Source of the DNA: Rhodococcus sp. (in: high G+C Gram-positive bacteria)
GTDB taxonomy: Bacteria > Actinomycetota > Actinomycetes > Mycobacteriales > Mycobacteriaceae
NCBI RefSeq assembly: GCF_023264675.1
Contig: NZ_JAHFVG010000006.1
Location: 1-64,000, forward strand
Length of the DNA: 64,000 bases
Direction: 5' to 3'
This document shows positions 26,543-35,416 of this stretch, piece by piece. The notes beneath the pieces are model-generated. The model was not told the origin of the DNA and did not search any database. It worked only from the letters and a program-made list of their open reading frames with translations. Made by a program: the position numbers and the translations under genes. The first letter of the stretch is position 1. The number at the start of each line of letters is the position of its first letter.

Positions 26543-27162
26543 CGAACCCCGCGCGGCCGGAACTGCACGCTGACTCGCGGGCCGGTCGCGCGGGTGCTCT
26601 TGGGCACCGCATGCTCCCAGGTCCGTTGGCACGAACCACCCATCACGATGAGATCGCCGTGTCCCAGCGTGAATTTGAGTGAGGTCCCGCCGCCGCGTGG
26701 CCTGAGCATCAGCTGCCTCGTCGCGCCCAACGACACGATTGCCACCATCGTGTCTTCCGTCGCGCTTCGGCCGATGTTGTCTCCGTGCCACGCGACGCTG
26801 TCGGATCCGTCTCGGTAGTAACACAATCCGGCGGTCGCGAACTCCTCGCCGAGTTCCCTGCCGTAGTGCGCGTCGAGCGCGGACTTGGCCTCGCGGACGG
26901 CAGGATGCGGCCAACGCTCGGTCTCGCTGTAGAACCGCACGAGCCGGGGAACGTCCACCACACGGTCGTACATCTGGCGGCGCTCGGCTTTCCAATCGAC
27001 CCCGTCGACGAGACGATCGAACAAGTCCACCGAGTTGGCCCAGCCCGGCCGAACGTCGACCCACGCACCGTGCGTCAGAACCCTCCTGCTCACGGACGCA
27101 CCGAGAGGCCCGAATTCCGAATCCAAATCGCTGAACAGCGAACCCTGCAGCTCCACGCTCAT
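26539..27162 (-). CDS. alkB: AlkB-like 2-oxoglutarate/Fe(II) dioxygenase
   Basis: 207 aa. The iron triad is visible as HGD in AWHGDNIG and His in WEHAVPKS, and RVSVQFR supplies the 2-oxoglutarate-binding Arg. CYYRDGSDSVAWH is characteristic of AlkB dealkylases, which remove methyl groups from N1-methyladenine and N3-methylcytosine in DNA or RNA. The start at 27162 gives the N-terminus MSVELQGSLF, matching the usual length. It converges with and overlaps the DAHP synthase gene by four bases. Confidence 0.88.
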   Translation of the reverse strand: MSVELQGSLFSDLDSEFGPLGASVSRRVLTHGAWVDVRPGWANSVDLFDRLVDGVDWKAERRQMYDRVVDVPRLVRFYSETERWPHPAVREAKSALDAHYGRELGEEFATAGLCYYRDGSDSVAWHGDNIGRSATEDTMVAIVSLGATRQLMLRPRGGGTSLKFTLGHGDLIVMGGSCQRTWEHAVPKSTRATGPRVSVQFRPRGVR

Positions 27163-27245
27163 GGGGACCAGGCTAGCGCGATTCGAACGTATGTTCCAGC
27201 GTGTTTTCGCGCGCGCATGTCGGCCCACAGTTCTATGGTGGCCGC

Positions 27246-27671
27246 ATGGGATACGAAATTCAGGTCACGATCGACAGCGAGCGCCCTCACGAGCAGGCGA
27301 AGTGGTGGGCGTCGGCGCTCGGTTGGCAGGTCGAACCGTCCGATGGAGACTTCATCCAATCTCTCGTCGACGCCGGGCATGCCAGAGCCGAAGACACCCT
27401 TGTCTTCGACGGCACACTCGTGTGGAAGGTGGGCGCTGCCATCGTCGATCCCGACAAGGCAGGGAGCCCCCGGGTGCTGTTCCAATTGGTTCCGGAGACC
27501 AAATCGGTGAAGAACAGGCTGCACTTCGACATTCGAGTCGGTGAGGACCGAGAGGCGGTCGCCGCGACGCTCGTCGATGCAGGCGCCGCGGTTCTTCACC
27601 GAGGGCAGGTCGGGCCGAGCACGTGGATCACGATGACCGATCCCGAGGGAAACGAATTCTGCGTTTCTTGA
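27246..27671 (+). CDS. VOC-family (glyoxalase-like) protein
   Basis: 141 aa. One beta-alpha-beta-beta-beta glyoxalase-like domain, with KWWASALGWQVEP at the start and the tail ITMTDPEGNEFCVS. It belongs to the metal-binding VOC superfamily, whose members range from dioxygenases to antibiotic-binding proteins. A paralogue with the same NEFC tail lies at 27690-28079 on the other strand, so the pair is probably an inverted duplication. Substrate unknown. Confidence 0.8.
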   Translation: MGYEIQVTIDSERPHEQAKWWASALGWQVEPSDGDFIQSLVDAGHARAEDTLVFDGTLVWKVGAAIVDPDKAGSPRVLFQLVPETKSVKNRLHFDIRVGEDREAVAATLVDAGAAVLHRGQVGPSTWITMTDPEGNEFCVS

Positions 27672-27689
27672 TCGACATGGTGTGCGCGC

Positions 27690-28079
27690 TCAGTCGAGAC
27701 AGAACTCGTTGCCCTCGATGTCCTGCATGACGATGCACGACTCGTTGTCGTCGTCGGCGACCATCAGCCGAATCTGTACCGCCCCCAAAGCGACGAGCCG
27801 TGCACTTTCCGCCTCCAGGGTGGCCAGTCGTTCCGCACCGACCAGGCCTAGGCCGGCCCGCACGTCGACATGCAGGCGATTCTTGACGATCTTGCCCTCC
27901 GGCACACGCTGGAAGTACAGCCTCGGACCGGTCCCCGACGGGTCGACGCAGGCGGACCACGCTGGATCGCCCTCGGCGGAGGGCGGCAACTCGTACCCGA
28001 GAACTTCGCACCAGAACCGCGCCAACGGCTCGGGGTGCGCACAGTCGAACGTGACCTGAAGCTGTTTGATCGACGCCAT
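27690..28079 (-). CDS. VOC-family (glyoxalase-like) protein, paralogue of the upstream gene
   Basis: 129 aa. Begins QLQVTFDCAHPEPLARFWCEVLG, contains VKNRLHVDVRAG, which parallels VKNRLHFDIRVG in its convergent neighbour, and ends DIEGNEFCLD. Single VOC domain, function unknown. The genes point tail to tail with an 18-base gap. Confidence 0.8.
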   Translation of the reverse strand: MASIKQLQVTFDCAHPEPLARFWCEVLGYELPPSAEGDPAWSACVDPSGTGPRLYFQRVPEGKIVKNRLHVDVRAGLGLVGAERLATLEAESARLVALGAVQIRLMVADDDNESCIVMQDIEGNEFCLD

Positions 28080-28097
28080 CGCGCCAACCTAGCAGGC

Positions 28098-29114
28098 CTA
28101 CCGGTACGAACCCGGTGTTCGGCCGGTCCACCGCTTGAACGCCCGTCGAAACGCCGACGGCTCCGAGAACCCGAGTTTGGTGGAGATGTCGTCCACCGAA
28201 TCGCCGCGGCTGAGCCCGGACACCGCGGCGTCGCGCAGGACTTCCTCGCGGATCTGGTTGACCGACGTACCCTCCTGGCGCAGGATGCGTCGGAGGTGAG
28301 CAGCGCTGACGGACAACATGTCTGCGATGTCGTCGGTGCCTGGTGCGTTTCCGTGCAGCCCCAATTCCAGCGCTCGTCTGACCTGGCTGGTGGCCGTACT
28401 GTCGTAATCCCGCGCCGTGAACAGAAGATTCGGCGACTCCCTGAGGTAGTCGGCGAGGGTGTCCTCGGTCTGAACGATCGGCGCACGCATCGCGGCATTG
28501 TCGAATTCCAACACGGCCGCCGAGGCGCCGAATGTCACCCGCGTTCCGAACATTCGGTCGTACAGCTTGCCTGTCTCCGGGTCTTCCATGTCGTAGGGCA
28601 ACTCGACGGAATGCAACTTCACGCGCCCGCCGATGAGCCAGGCTGCAAACCGATGAACCAGAACCATTCGGAAATCGGTGAGCAGCTGGCCGGCTTTTTC
28701 CCGCGCCTGCTCAGGTAGGTGACTGTTGTCGGCGGGAGGCATCGTCAACCGAGTGGTGTTCTCGCCGCGGGTGATCAGCATCGGCGGCATGCCCGAGAGG
28801 ACGCGCGTGGTTTCGGACATTCGGCCCATCGCCGTCGCAAGGTCCGGTGTGTGGATGAGCGTCAGACAGATGACTCGAAAGCTGCCGCGGCGCATGGGCG
28901 TCGACGCCAGCCCGAAGAGTTCGTCGTCGGTGATCTGCCACGCAGCCTGCGTGAACAAGGTGACTTGCTCGGCAGTGAGCCTGGCATGGGGATCCTTCAG
29001 TGTTTCCGAACCGATGCCCGCGATCGACAGGGGATAGGTCAGTTCGATGCCGCCACTCGCAGCAAGAGCTACAGCTTTGACGACGAAGTCGACGGGGATT
29101 GTCTTGGCGGCCAT
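28098..29114 (-). CDS. AraC-family regulator (OruR/arabinose-binding N-terminal domain)
   Basis: 338 aa. The first 200 residues form the ligand-sensing domain of the OruR/ToxT-like AraC group. The C-terminal 90 residues hold two helix-turn-helices (DIADMLSVSAAHLRRILRQEG, then ISTKLGFSEPSAFRRAFKRWTG). It starts ten bases before the end of the aminotransferase gene and reads in the same direction. Ligand unknown. Confidence 0.87.
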   Translation of the reverse strand: MAAKTIPVDFVVKAVALAASGGIELTYPLSIAGIGSETLKDPHARLTAEQVTLFTQAAWQITDDELFGLASTPMRRGSFRVICLTLIHTPDLATAMGRMSETTRVLSGMPPMLITRGENTTRLTMPPADNSHLPEQAREKAGQLLTDFRMVLVHRFAAWLIGGRVKLHSVELPYDMEDPETGKLYDRMFGTRVTFGASAAVLEFDNAAMRAPIVQTEDTLADYLRESPNLLFTARDYDSTATSQVRRALELGLHGNAPGTDDIADMLSVSAAHLRRILRQEGTSVNQIREEVLRDAAVSGLSRGDSVDDISTKLGFSEPSAFRRAFKRWTGRTPGSYR

Positions 29115-29124
29115 GGCGAACGAC

Positions 29125-30297
29125 TTACAGCGCGAGCAGTCTGCTGGACGCCTCGGCCAACACGTCGTCCTTCTTGCAGAAGGCGAAGCGTACCAACGTC
29201 TTCCATGGCTCCGGATGGTCGACGAACGCGGTCACCGGAACTGCCGCGAGCCCGATGCGATCCGGCAGAGTGCGACAGAACTCCAGCGCATCGGTCTCCC
29301 CGATGCTTGCCACGTCGGCGCAGACGAAATATGTTCCCCTGCTCGACTTCACATCGAGTCCGGCTTGTGCGAGTGCGCTCGAGAGTGCGTCCCTCTTGAG
29401 CTGCAGGCCGTCGCGCAGATCGTCCACCCACGCACTTTCGTGAATGAGGGCATGCGCCACCGCAGGCTGAAACGGAGTACCCCCGACGAATGTCATGAAT
29501 TGCTTCGCCGAACGCACCGCATCGACGAGGTGAGCCGGTCCCATCGCCCACCCGGTCTTCCACCCCGTCGCGTTGAACGTCTTGGCAGCGCTGGATACCG
29601 TGATCGTTCGCTCGAACATGCCGGGGAGCGTTGCAAGCGGTACATGCTCGGACCCGTCGAACACCAAGCGCTCGTACACCTCGTCGGTGAGTACCAACAA
29701 CTCGTGTTCACAGGCGATTTCGGCAATCCGAGTCAACTCTGTGCGGGTCAGTACCGTTCCCGTCGGATTGTGAGGTGAATTCACCACGAGCAACTTCGTG
29801 TTCTCCCCGATCGCACGTTCCAGTGCATCGACGTCGAGGGCGAAACCGGCGCCGTCGGCGACGAGGGGGACAGTGGCTCGACGCGCGCCTGCCAACGCAA
29901 TTGCCGCAGCGTAGGAGTCGTAATAGGGCCCGATCAGCAGAACCTCTTCGCCGGGCTCCACGAGGCCGAGGATGGTCGCGGCGATGCCTTCGGTTGCGCC
30001 GACGGTGACCAGCACCTCGCGGTCCGGGTCGTAGCCGATGCCGTACCGGCGGGCGCGGTCGGCGGCCACGGCGTCGCGAAGCACCTTCATTCCCGGGCCG
30101 GGGGAGTACTGGTTCAACCCGGAGGCGATCGCGTCCTGAGCCGCCGCGAGCATCGATGCAGGTCCGTCGGTATCGGGGAAACCCTGCCCGAGGTTGACGG
30201 CATTCTTGGCGACTGCCAGCGCGGTCATCTCGGCGAAAATCGTGGATCCGAAGGGGCGTAGGCGCTCGACGGTTCGGCTCTGGTGCTCCGCGGACAT
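29125..30297 (-). CDS. dapC: Class I/II PLP aminotransferase, DapC-like (N-succinyldiaminopimelate aminotransferase)
   Basis: 390 aa. Substrate-loop NLGQGFPDTDGP, cofactor-binding NSPHNPTGTVL and DEVYERL, and the Schiff-base Lys in SSAAKTFNATGWK are all present. The closest functional parallel I recall is M. tuberculosis Rv0858c (dapC) in lysine/meso-DAP synthesis, which also lies just before the XPB helicase block found here. Kynurenine or methionine aminotransferase activity is possible for the same subgroup. Confidence 0.8.
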   Translation of the reverse strand: MSAEHQSRTVERLRPFGSTIFAEMTALAVAKNAVNLGQGFPDTDGPASMLAAAQDAIASGLNQYSPGPGMKVLRDAVAADRARRYGIGYDPDREVLVTVGATEGIAATILGLVEPGEEVLLIGPYYDSYAAAIALAGARRATVPLVADGAGFALDVDALERAIGENTKLLVVNSPHNPTGTVLTRTELTRIAEIACEHELLVLTDEVYERLVFDGSEHVPLATLPGMFERTITVSSAAKTFNATGWKTGWAMGPAHLVDAVRSAKQFMTFVGGTPFQPAVAHALIHESAWVDDLRDGLQLKRDALSSALAQAGLDVKSSRGTYFVCADVASIGETDALEFCRTLPDRIGLAAVPVTAFVDHPEPWKTLVRFAFCKKDDVLAEASSRLLAL

Positions 30298-30314
30298 TCT
30301 TGCAGCGTAGCTGG

Positions 30315-30341
30315 TGTCACATTTCGGGCGTCCCGCTCGTC
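30315..30341 (+). promoter_or_regulatory. ECF41-type promoter
   Basis: TGTCACA (30315-30321), 16 bases, then CGTC (30338-30341), 29 bases before the carboxymuconolactone decarboxylase-like gene. This is the bipartite motif I remember for ECF41 sigma factors, and the sigma gene itself lies opposite the target gene. Confidence 0.75.
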
Positions 30342-30369
30342 CGATGGATAACCCTACGATGGAGATGCC

Positions 30370-30951
30370 ATGTCCAGAATCCCGCCGGTCGCCCCGTCAG
30401 ACGCGCCTGTCCTTGTGAGAATGGCCTACAAGATCGCCGCCAGGATGGTCGGGGAGGTGCCGGAACCGTTCGCGGTGTTCGCGCACCACCCGAAGCTGTT
30501 CTTCGCCACCCTGACGCAGGAAATGGCAGCGGGAAAGGCGTCGACCACGCTGCCGGTGAGTGTGCGGGAGCTGGCTGTCTACCGTGTCGCGTGGACACTC
30601 GGCTGCGCGTGGTGCGTCGACTTCGGCACGATGATGCAGCGGCTCGACGGCCTCGACATCGATCGTCTGCGCGAGATCGGTGAGTACGACTCGTCCTCGA
30701 ACTACAGCGACGACGAGCGTGCAGCCATCGCGTATGCAGATTCGATGACGGCCACTCCGTCCACGGCCACCGACGAGCAGGTAGCCGACCTCGAAGACCG
30801 GTTCGGGCGGGCAGGCGTCGTCGAGCTGACCTACCAGATCGGTCTGGAGAACATGCGCGCCCGCATGAACTCGTCCCTCGGTATCACCGAACAGGGATTC
30901 AGCTCGGGGGACGCATGCCGGGTCCCCTGGGAGAGTCCAGCCGTATCGTGA
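30370..30951 (+). CDS. Carboxymuconolactone decarboxylase/AhpD-family protein
   Basis: 193 aa. The alpha-helical CMD fold has the redox pair in LGCAWCVDFG (CxxC) followed by a helix leading to DDERAAIAYADSMT. AhpD-like members act as thiol peroxidase partners. Genes of this family are the standard neighbours and targets of ECF41 sigma factors. The last 53 bases overlap the 3' end of the converging sigma gene. Confidence 0.87.
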   Translation: MSRIPPVAPSDAPVLVRMAYKIAARMVGEVPEPFAVFAHHPKLFFATLTQEMAAGKASTTLPVSVRELAVYRVAWTLGCAWCVDFGTMMQRLDGLDIDRLREIGEYDSSSNYSDDERAAIAYADSMTATPSTATDEQVADLEDRFGRAGVVELTYQIGLENMRARMNSSLGITEQGFSSGDACRVPWESPAVS

Positions 30952-31834
30952 CGCCCCTGAGCTTGGCCGGATTCGCGAAATCGTACGACGCCCAGACCAG
31001 CCCGTCCCGGACGGTGAAACCACCGGCTCGGGCAGGGAAGGTTCGCTTGTCGCCGCCGCCGGGAGTCACATAGCCGAGCTGACCGTTGACCGTCGCCGGG
31101 CTCATCGATGCGAGCGTATCCGGGCCGTACATCGCGACGAGGCCGAGGAAGAAACGAGCGCACTTGTCCGGGCCTCGCACCACCTGAGCTGCCGTGGCGG
31201 TGGTGCCGCCGCTGTCCCCGATCATGCGGCACTCCGGGTGAAGGGCCTGCACGACCAGGTCGACGTCTCCGCTCGCCATCGCCGCCATCAATCGGGTCAC
31301 TGCGGCGTCGTGTTCGGCGTCGGTGACCGGCGACGGCGTCGCATCGACCTGTTTACGCGCCCTCGACGCCAACTGCCGGGCTGCGGCGGCGCTCACCCCG
31401 AGAATGGAGGCGACGTCGTCGAAGGGGACAGCGAAACCGTCGTGCAGCACGAACGCGACCCGTTGGGGTGGCGAGAGGGCGTCGAGGACCACGAGCGCGG
31501 CGAGCCGCGTCGACTCGCTCTGCACGACGAGTTCGAGTGGATCGGCCGACGGCGCATTCCACGCGGTGACGACGGGCTCCGGAAGCCATTGTCCGACATA
31601 GGTTTCACGCCGGGAAGCGGCAGACTTCAGGCGGTCGACACAGATTCTGGCGACCACGGTGGTGAGCCAGGCGCGAAGATTCTCGACGGAATCCACATCC
31701 GTGCCCGCCAGCCGCAGCCAGCTTTCCTGCACGGCATCCTCGGCGTCGGCGACGCTGCCGGTCACGCGATACCCGACGGCCAGCAAGTGGCTTCGATGCG
31801 ACTGGAAGGTCTCCGCGAGCGAGGCAGTGCTCAT
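30899..31834 (-). CDS. ECF41-group sigma factor with C-terminal SnoaL-like domain (SigJ type)
   Basis: 311 aa. Sigma2 region (AETFQSHRSHLLAVGYRVTG, then EDAVQESWLRL) and sigma4 region (SPPQRVAFVLHDGFAVPFDDVASILG) are followed by a SnoaL/NTF2-like domain of about 130 residues. In the ECF41 group that domain replaces an anti-sigma factor and tunes activity. The partner CMD-family gene overlaps its 3' end and carries the expected promoter. The start at 31834 is chosen because upstream in-frame codons are Arg/Pro-rich and lack homology. Confidence 0.9.
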   Translation of the reverse strand: MSTASLAETFQSHRSHLLAVGYRVTGSVADAEDAVQESWLRLAGTDVDSVENLRAWLTTVVARICVDRLKSAASRRETYVGQWLPEPVVTAWNAPSADPLELVVQSESTRLAALVVLDALSPPQRVAFVLHDGFAVPFDDVASILGVSAAAARQLASRARKQVDATPSPVTDAEHDAAVTRLMAAMASGDVDLVVQALHPECRMIGDSGGTTATAAQVVRGPDKCARFFLGLVAMYGPDTLASMSPATVNGQLGYVTPGGGDKRTFPARAGGFTVRDGLVWASYDFANPAKLRGVTIRLDSPRGPGMRPPS

Positions 31835-31901
31835 GGTCGGCAAGTGTAAGCCGGACGTTCGGGCCGGGATCACCCCGAGGCGCCGACGGTAGGGTCGAGG
31901 T

Positions 31902-32888
31902 ATGCGATTCGGACTCTTCATTCCCCAAGGCTGGCGTCTCGATCTGGTGGGCATCGACCCCGCTGCACAGTGGAACGTCATGCGTGACCTGGCAACTGCC
32001 GCCGACTCCGGCCCGTGGGAGTCGCTCTGGGTGTACGACCATTTTCATACCGTTCCCGAGCCGACCGAGGAGGCGACGCACGAGGCGTGGTCGCTGATGT
32101 CGGCGTTTGCCGCGTCGACCTCGAACATCCGCCTCGGTCAGATGTGCACTGCCATGGCCTACCGCAATCCCGCTTACCTCGCGAAGGTCGCTGCGACGGT
32201 CGATCTGATTTCCGGCGGCCGGGTCGAGATGGGCATCGGGGCCGGGTGGTACGAGCACGAGTGGCGGGCATACGGGTACGGATTCCCCTCCGGGGGCGAG
32301 CGTCTGGGTGCTCTCGACGAGGGTGTCCAGATCTTCAAGCAGGCGTGGGAGACCGGATCGGCGACCCTCGACGGCAAGTATTACCAGGTCGACGGCGCAC
32401 GCTGCTGGCCGAAGCCGGTGCAGCAGGGCGGAATTCCGATCTGGATCGCCGGCGGCGGCGAGAAGGTGACGCTGAAGATTGCGGCGAAGTACGCCGACTA
32501 CACCAACTTCGACGGCACCCTCGAAGGCTTCACCCGCAAGTCCGACCTGCTGAAAGGCCACTGCGACAAGCTCGGCCGCGATTTCGACGCCATCGTCCGC
32601 TCGGCCAACTACAACGTGGCGATCGGAAGCACCGAGGCGGAGGTTCAGGATCGGCTGACGCAGCTGAAGGAGCGGCTAACGCCGTACATCGGTGAGGAGA
32701 AGGCGGACGGTGCACTGGATGCGTTCCGAGATCTTCCCGGCGTCGGAACCCCGGAGCAGATTGTCGAGAACCTGACCGAGCTGAAGAACAAGGGGCTCGG
32801 TTACGGCATCTTCTACTTCCCCGAGGCTGCGTACGACCGGTCGGGCATCGAACTGTTCGAGCGTGAGGTCATCCCGGCGCTCTCGTAG
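31902..32888 (+). CDS. LLM-class F420-dependent oxidoreductase
   Basis: 328 aa. Begins MRFGLFIPQGWRLDLVG, with LWVYDHFHTVPEP and GRVEMGIGAGWYEHEW giving the luciferase-like TIM barrel and F420-binding features. LWVYDHF and GAGWYE are typical of actinobacterial F420-dependent (rather than flavin-dependent) members. Substrate unknown. It diverges from the sigma factor gene with a 67-base gap. Confidence 0.85.
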   Translation: MRFGLFIPQGWRLDLVGIDPAAQWNVMRDLATAADSGPWESLWVYDHFHTVPEPTEEATHEAWSLMSAFAASTSNIRLGQMCTAMAYRNPAYLAKVAATVDLISGGRVEMGIGAGWYEHEWRAYGYGFPSGGERLGALDEGVQIFKQAWETGSATLDGKYYQVDGARCWPKPVQQGGIPIWIAGGGEKVTLKIAAKYADYTNFDGTLEGFTRKSDLLKGHCDKLGRDFDAIVRSANYNVAIGSTEAEVQDRLTQLKERLTPYIGEEKADGALDAFRDLPGVGTPEQIVENLTELKNKGLGYGIFYFPEAAYDRSGIELFEREVIPALS

Positions 32889-32895
32889 TTCGGTT

Positions 32896-33564
32896 TTACT
32901 GAAGGTCGTCCGGAAGGTCGTGAGGATCGACCAGCAACTGCTGGTTCTCGGCCTCACGTACCTTCTCGGACAAACCGATGTTCGCGACGAGCAGCGCCCA
33001 TTCGTCTTCGCTGATCTCGGCGGTGGCGCGTTCGATCACCGCACGATCCGTCGTGCCCCACGCGATCGGCATCGGCGACACCATCTGCCAGGTGTCGCCG
33101 ATCGTGTTCTTGTTCCGGTCCGCGAGTACCGAGATCGACGGCACCAATTCACCCTCGACGAGTTCATGACCGGGCAACGAGCGAATACTGCGGGTGACAA
33201 GGGCGTAGTGCGGGCCCCCGGCATCGGGTTTGGCGATGTCGATCAGTGCCAACAACGTCACCCCTCGCGCCCTCGTCTCGGCGACCACCGCGGGGACGAG
33301 GGCGCCCTTGGCATAGAGATCTTCGACGGATCCGACCTTGCGCGGCGCCCACACGGTGACCCACAGCGAGGTGGCGGCCGTGATGACGAAGACGGCGCCG
33401 AGGATGTACGACCACGGGTGGGCCATCCAGAAGAACCACGCCGCGGCGGCGATCAGGATCACCGCCGTGACGATTGCCGAGACACGAAGCCGCCGCACGT
33501 CGGCCATCGTCTCGTTCACCGACTTGGCGTGGGCTACATCGACAGGAAACTGGAATCGGCGCAC
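32896..33564 (-). CDS. DUF3239-like membrane protein
   Basis: 222 aa from a GTG giving FQFPVDVAHAKSVNETMADV; an internal ATG at 33507 is the alternative. Two adjacent hydrophobic segments (IVTAVILIAAAAWFFWMA and SYILGAVFVITAATSLWVTV) precede a soluble domain of about 130 residues. Sequence layout fits DUF3239, a family restricted to mycolate-containing actinobacteria. Function unknown. Confidence 0.72.
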   Translation of the reverse strand: MRRFQFPVDVAHAKSVNETMADVRRLRVSAIVTAVILIAAAAWFFWMAHPWSYILGAVFVITAATSLWVTVWAPRKVGSVEDLYAKGALVPAVVAETRARGVTLLALIDIAKPDAGGPHYALVTRSIRSLPGHELVEGELVPSISVLADRNKNTIGDTWQMVSPMPIAWGTTDRAVIERATAEISEDEWALLVANIGLSEKVREAENQQLLVDPHDLPDDLQ

Positions 33565-33613
33565 ACGCTCATTAGTAGCACGATCGGCCGACACGCTGTG
33601 AGATCGTTCAAGA

Positions 33614-35269
33614 TCAAATAGCCGGGCCGAGCATGTCGTCGGCATCGGTGATCCGGTAGGCGTAGCCCTGTTCGGCGAGGAAACGCTGACGATGGGCGGC
33701 ATATTCGGCGTCGAGGGTGTCCCGGGAGACCACGGAGTAGAAGTGTGCCTGTCCACCATCGTGTTTCGGCCGCAGCAGTCGGCCGAGACGCTGGGCTTCT
33801 TCCTGCCGCGAGCCGAATGTCCCTGAAACCTGCACTGCCACCGACGCTTCGGGGAGGTCGATGGAGAAGTTGGCGACCTTACTGACCACCAGTGTCTGAA
33901 TCTCACCCTTACGGAAGGCGTCGAACAGTACCTCGCGCTCCTTGTTCTTGGTCGAGCCCTGGATCACCGGAGCGTTCAGAGCCTCGCCCAGTTCGTCGAG
34001 CTGGTCGAGGTAGGCGCCGATCACCAGCGTCGGAGCGTCCTGGTGCTTCGCCAGAATGGACTTCACGACGGCCACCTTGGTGTGTGCTGTCGAGCAGAGT
34101 TTGTACCGTTCCTCCGGCTCGGCGACGGCATAGGCCATGCGCTCGGCGTCGGTCAGCGTCACGCGAACCTCGATGCACTCGGCAGGCGCGATCCAGCCCT
34201 GTGCCTCGATGTCCTTCCACGGGGCGTCGTAACGCTTGGGTCCGATGAGCGAGAAGACGTCGCCCTCGCGGCCGTCCTCGCGCACCAGTGTTGCGGTGAG
34301 TCCGAGCCGTCGGCGCGACTGGAGATCGGCGGTCATGCGGAAGACCGGTGCCGGAAGGAGATGGACCTCGTCGTAGATCACCAGTCCCCAGTCTCGGGAG
34401 TCGAACAGTTCCAGATGCTTGTACTCACCCTTGGTACGACGAGTGATCACCTGGTACGTGGCGATCGTCACAGGCCGAATTTCTTTGCGCTCACCCGAAT
34501 ACTCGCCGATCTCCTCCTCGGTGAGCGAGGTGCGGGCGATCAGCTCACGCTTCCACTGACGGCCGGCGACGGTGTTGGTGACGAGGATGAGCGTCGTTGC
34601 CTTCGCCTTGGCCATCGCCGCGGCACCGACCATCGTCTTGCCCGCGCCACACGGAAGGACGACGACGCCCGAGCCGCCGGCCCAGAACGAGTCCGCCGCC
34701 ATCTCCTGGTAATCACGCAGGGTCCAGTTGCCACCCGCGGTGTCGAGTTCGATCGGGTGCGCTTCACCGTCGACGTATCCGGCGAGGTCCTCGGCGGGCC
34801 AACCGATCTTCAGCAGCATCTGCTTGAGGTGCCCGCGCTCGCTCGGATGGACGATGACGGTGTCCTCGTCGACCTTCTCACCGAGCATCGGGGCGATCTT
34901 CTTGTGCCGCATGACCTCGGTGAGAACCGCGCGATCGAGGCTGATCAGCGCGAGGCCGTGCACCGGACTCTTGACGAGCTGGAGCCGTCCGTAGCGGGCC
35001 ATGGTGTCGACGATGTCCACCAGCAGTGGCTGCGGCACGGCATAGCGAGAGAAGTTCACCAGTGCGTCGACGACCTGCTCGGCATCGTGGCCGGCTGCAC
35101 GAGCGTTCCAGAGCGCGAGCGGCGTGATGCGGTAGGTGTGGACGTGCTCGGGTGCGCGTTCGAGCTCCGCGAACGGAGCGATGGCACCGCGGGCGGCGCC
35201 TGCCTGAGGGTGGTCGATCTCGAGCAGCAGCGTCTTGTCGGACTGGACGATCAAAGGTCCGTCGGTCAC
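33614..35269 (-). CDS. XPB/Ssl2-type DNA repair helicase
   Basis: 551 aa. Walker A at about residue 207-212 (CGAGKT), DEVH box at 300-303, motif III in LGLTATLVREDG, and C-terminal RecA-like motifs ending in QRLGRLLRPK. It is the bacterial XPB (ERCC3-like) 3'-5' helicase found in mycobacteria, where Rv0861c is the counterpart. Upstream lies the helicase-associated partner in the same orientation. Damage repair is the family role; the in vivo function in bacteria is not well defined. Confidence 0.93.
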   Translation of the reverse strand: MTDGPLIVQSDKTLLLEIDHPQAGAARGAIAPFAELERAPEHVHTYRITPLALWNARAAGHDAEQVVDALVNFSRYAVPQPLLVDIVDTMARYGRLQLVKSPVHGLALISLDRAVLTEVMRHKKIAPMLGEKVDEDTVIVHPSERGHLKQMLLKIGWPAEDLAGYVDGEAHPIELDTAGGNWTLRDYQEMAADSFWAGGSGVVVLPCGAGKTMVGAAAMAKAKATTLILVTNTVAGRQWKRELIARTSLTEEEIGEYSGERKEIRPVTIATYQVITRRTKGEYKHLELFDSRDWGLVIYDEVHLLPAPVFRMTADLQSRRRLGLTATLVREDGREGDVFSLIGPKRYDAPWKDIEAQGWIAPAECIEVRVTLTDAERMAYAVAEPEERYKLCSTAHTKVAVVKSILAKHQDAPTLVIGAYLDQLDELGEALNAPVIQGSTKNKEREVLFDAFRKGEIQTLVVSKVANFSIDLPEASVAVQVSGTFGSRQEEAQRLGRLLRPKHDGGQAHFYSVVSRDTLDAEYAAHRQRFLAEQGYAYRITDADDMLGPAI

Positions 35270-35358
35270 TGGTTCCTCCTACAGAACATGAAGCCACGAG
35301 ACTTCGTGTCGCGCCCGAAAGTGCGCAACTTCTCCATTGTCCACACCTGGCGCCTTCG

Positions 35359-35410
35359 GCGCATGTGAGCGCGAATACACAACCCTCTATGTATTCGCGC
35401 TCACATGCGC
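35359..35410. repeat. Perfect 21-bp inverted repeat between helicase-associated gene and XPB gene
   Basis: GCGCATGTGAGCGCGAATAC plus one base pairs exactly with its complement across a 10-base loop. It starts seven bases after the upstream gene's stop and ends 90 bases before the XPB start on the same strand. There is no T tract. It may be a terminator that does not need one, or an RNA-processing signal. Confidence 0.8.
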
Positions 35411-35416
35411 GGAGCG

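Noticed and set aside
31902..32888. LLM oxidoreductase as part of the lanthipeptide cluster
   Set aside because: It is 19 kb away, in a different context beside an ECF41 sigma factor. Only the LLM protein at 57031-58005 is linked to the cluster.
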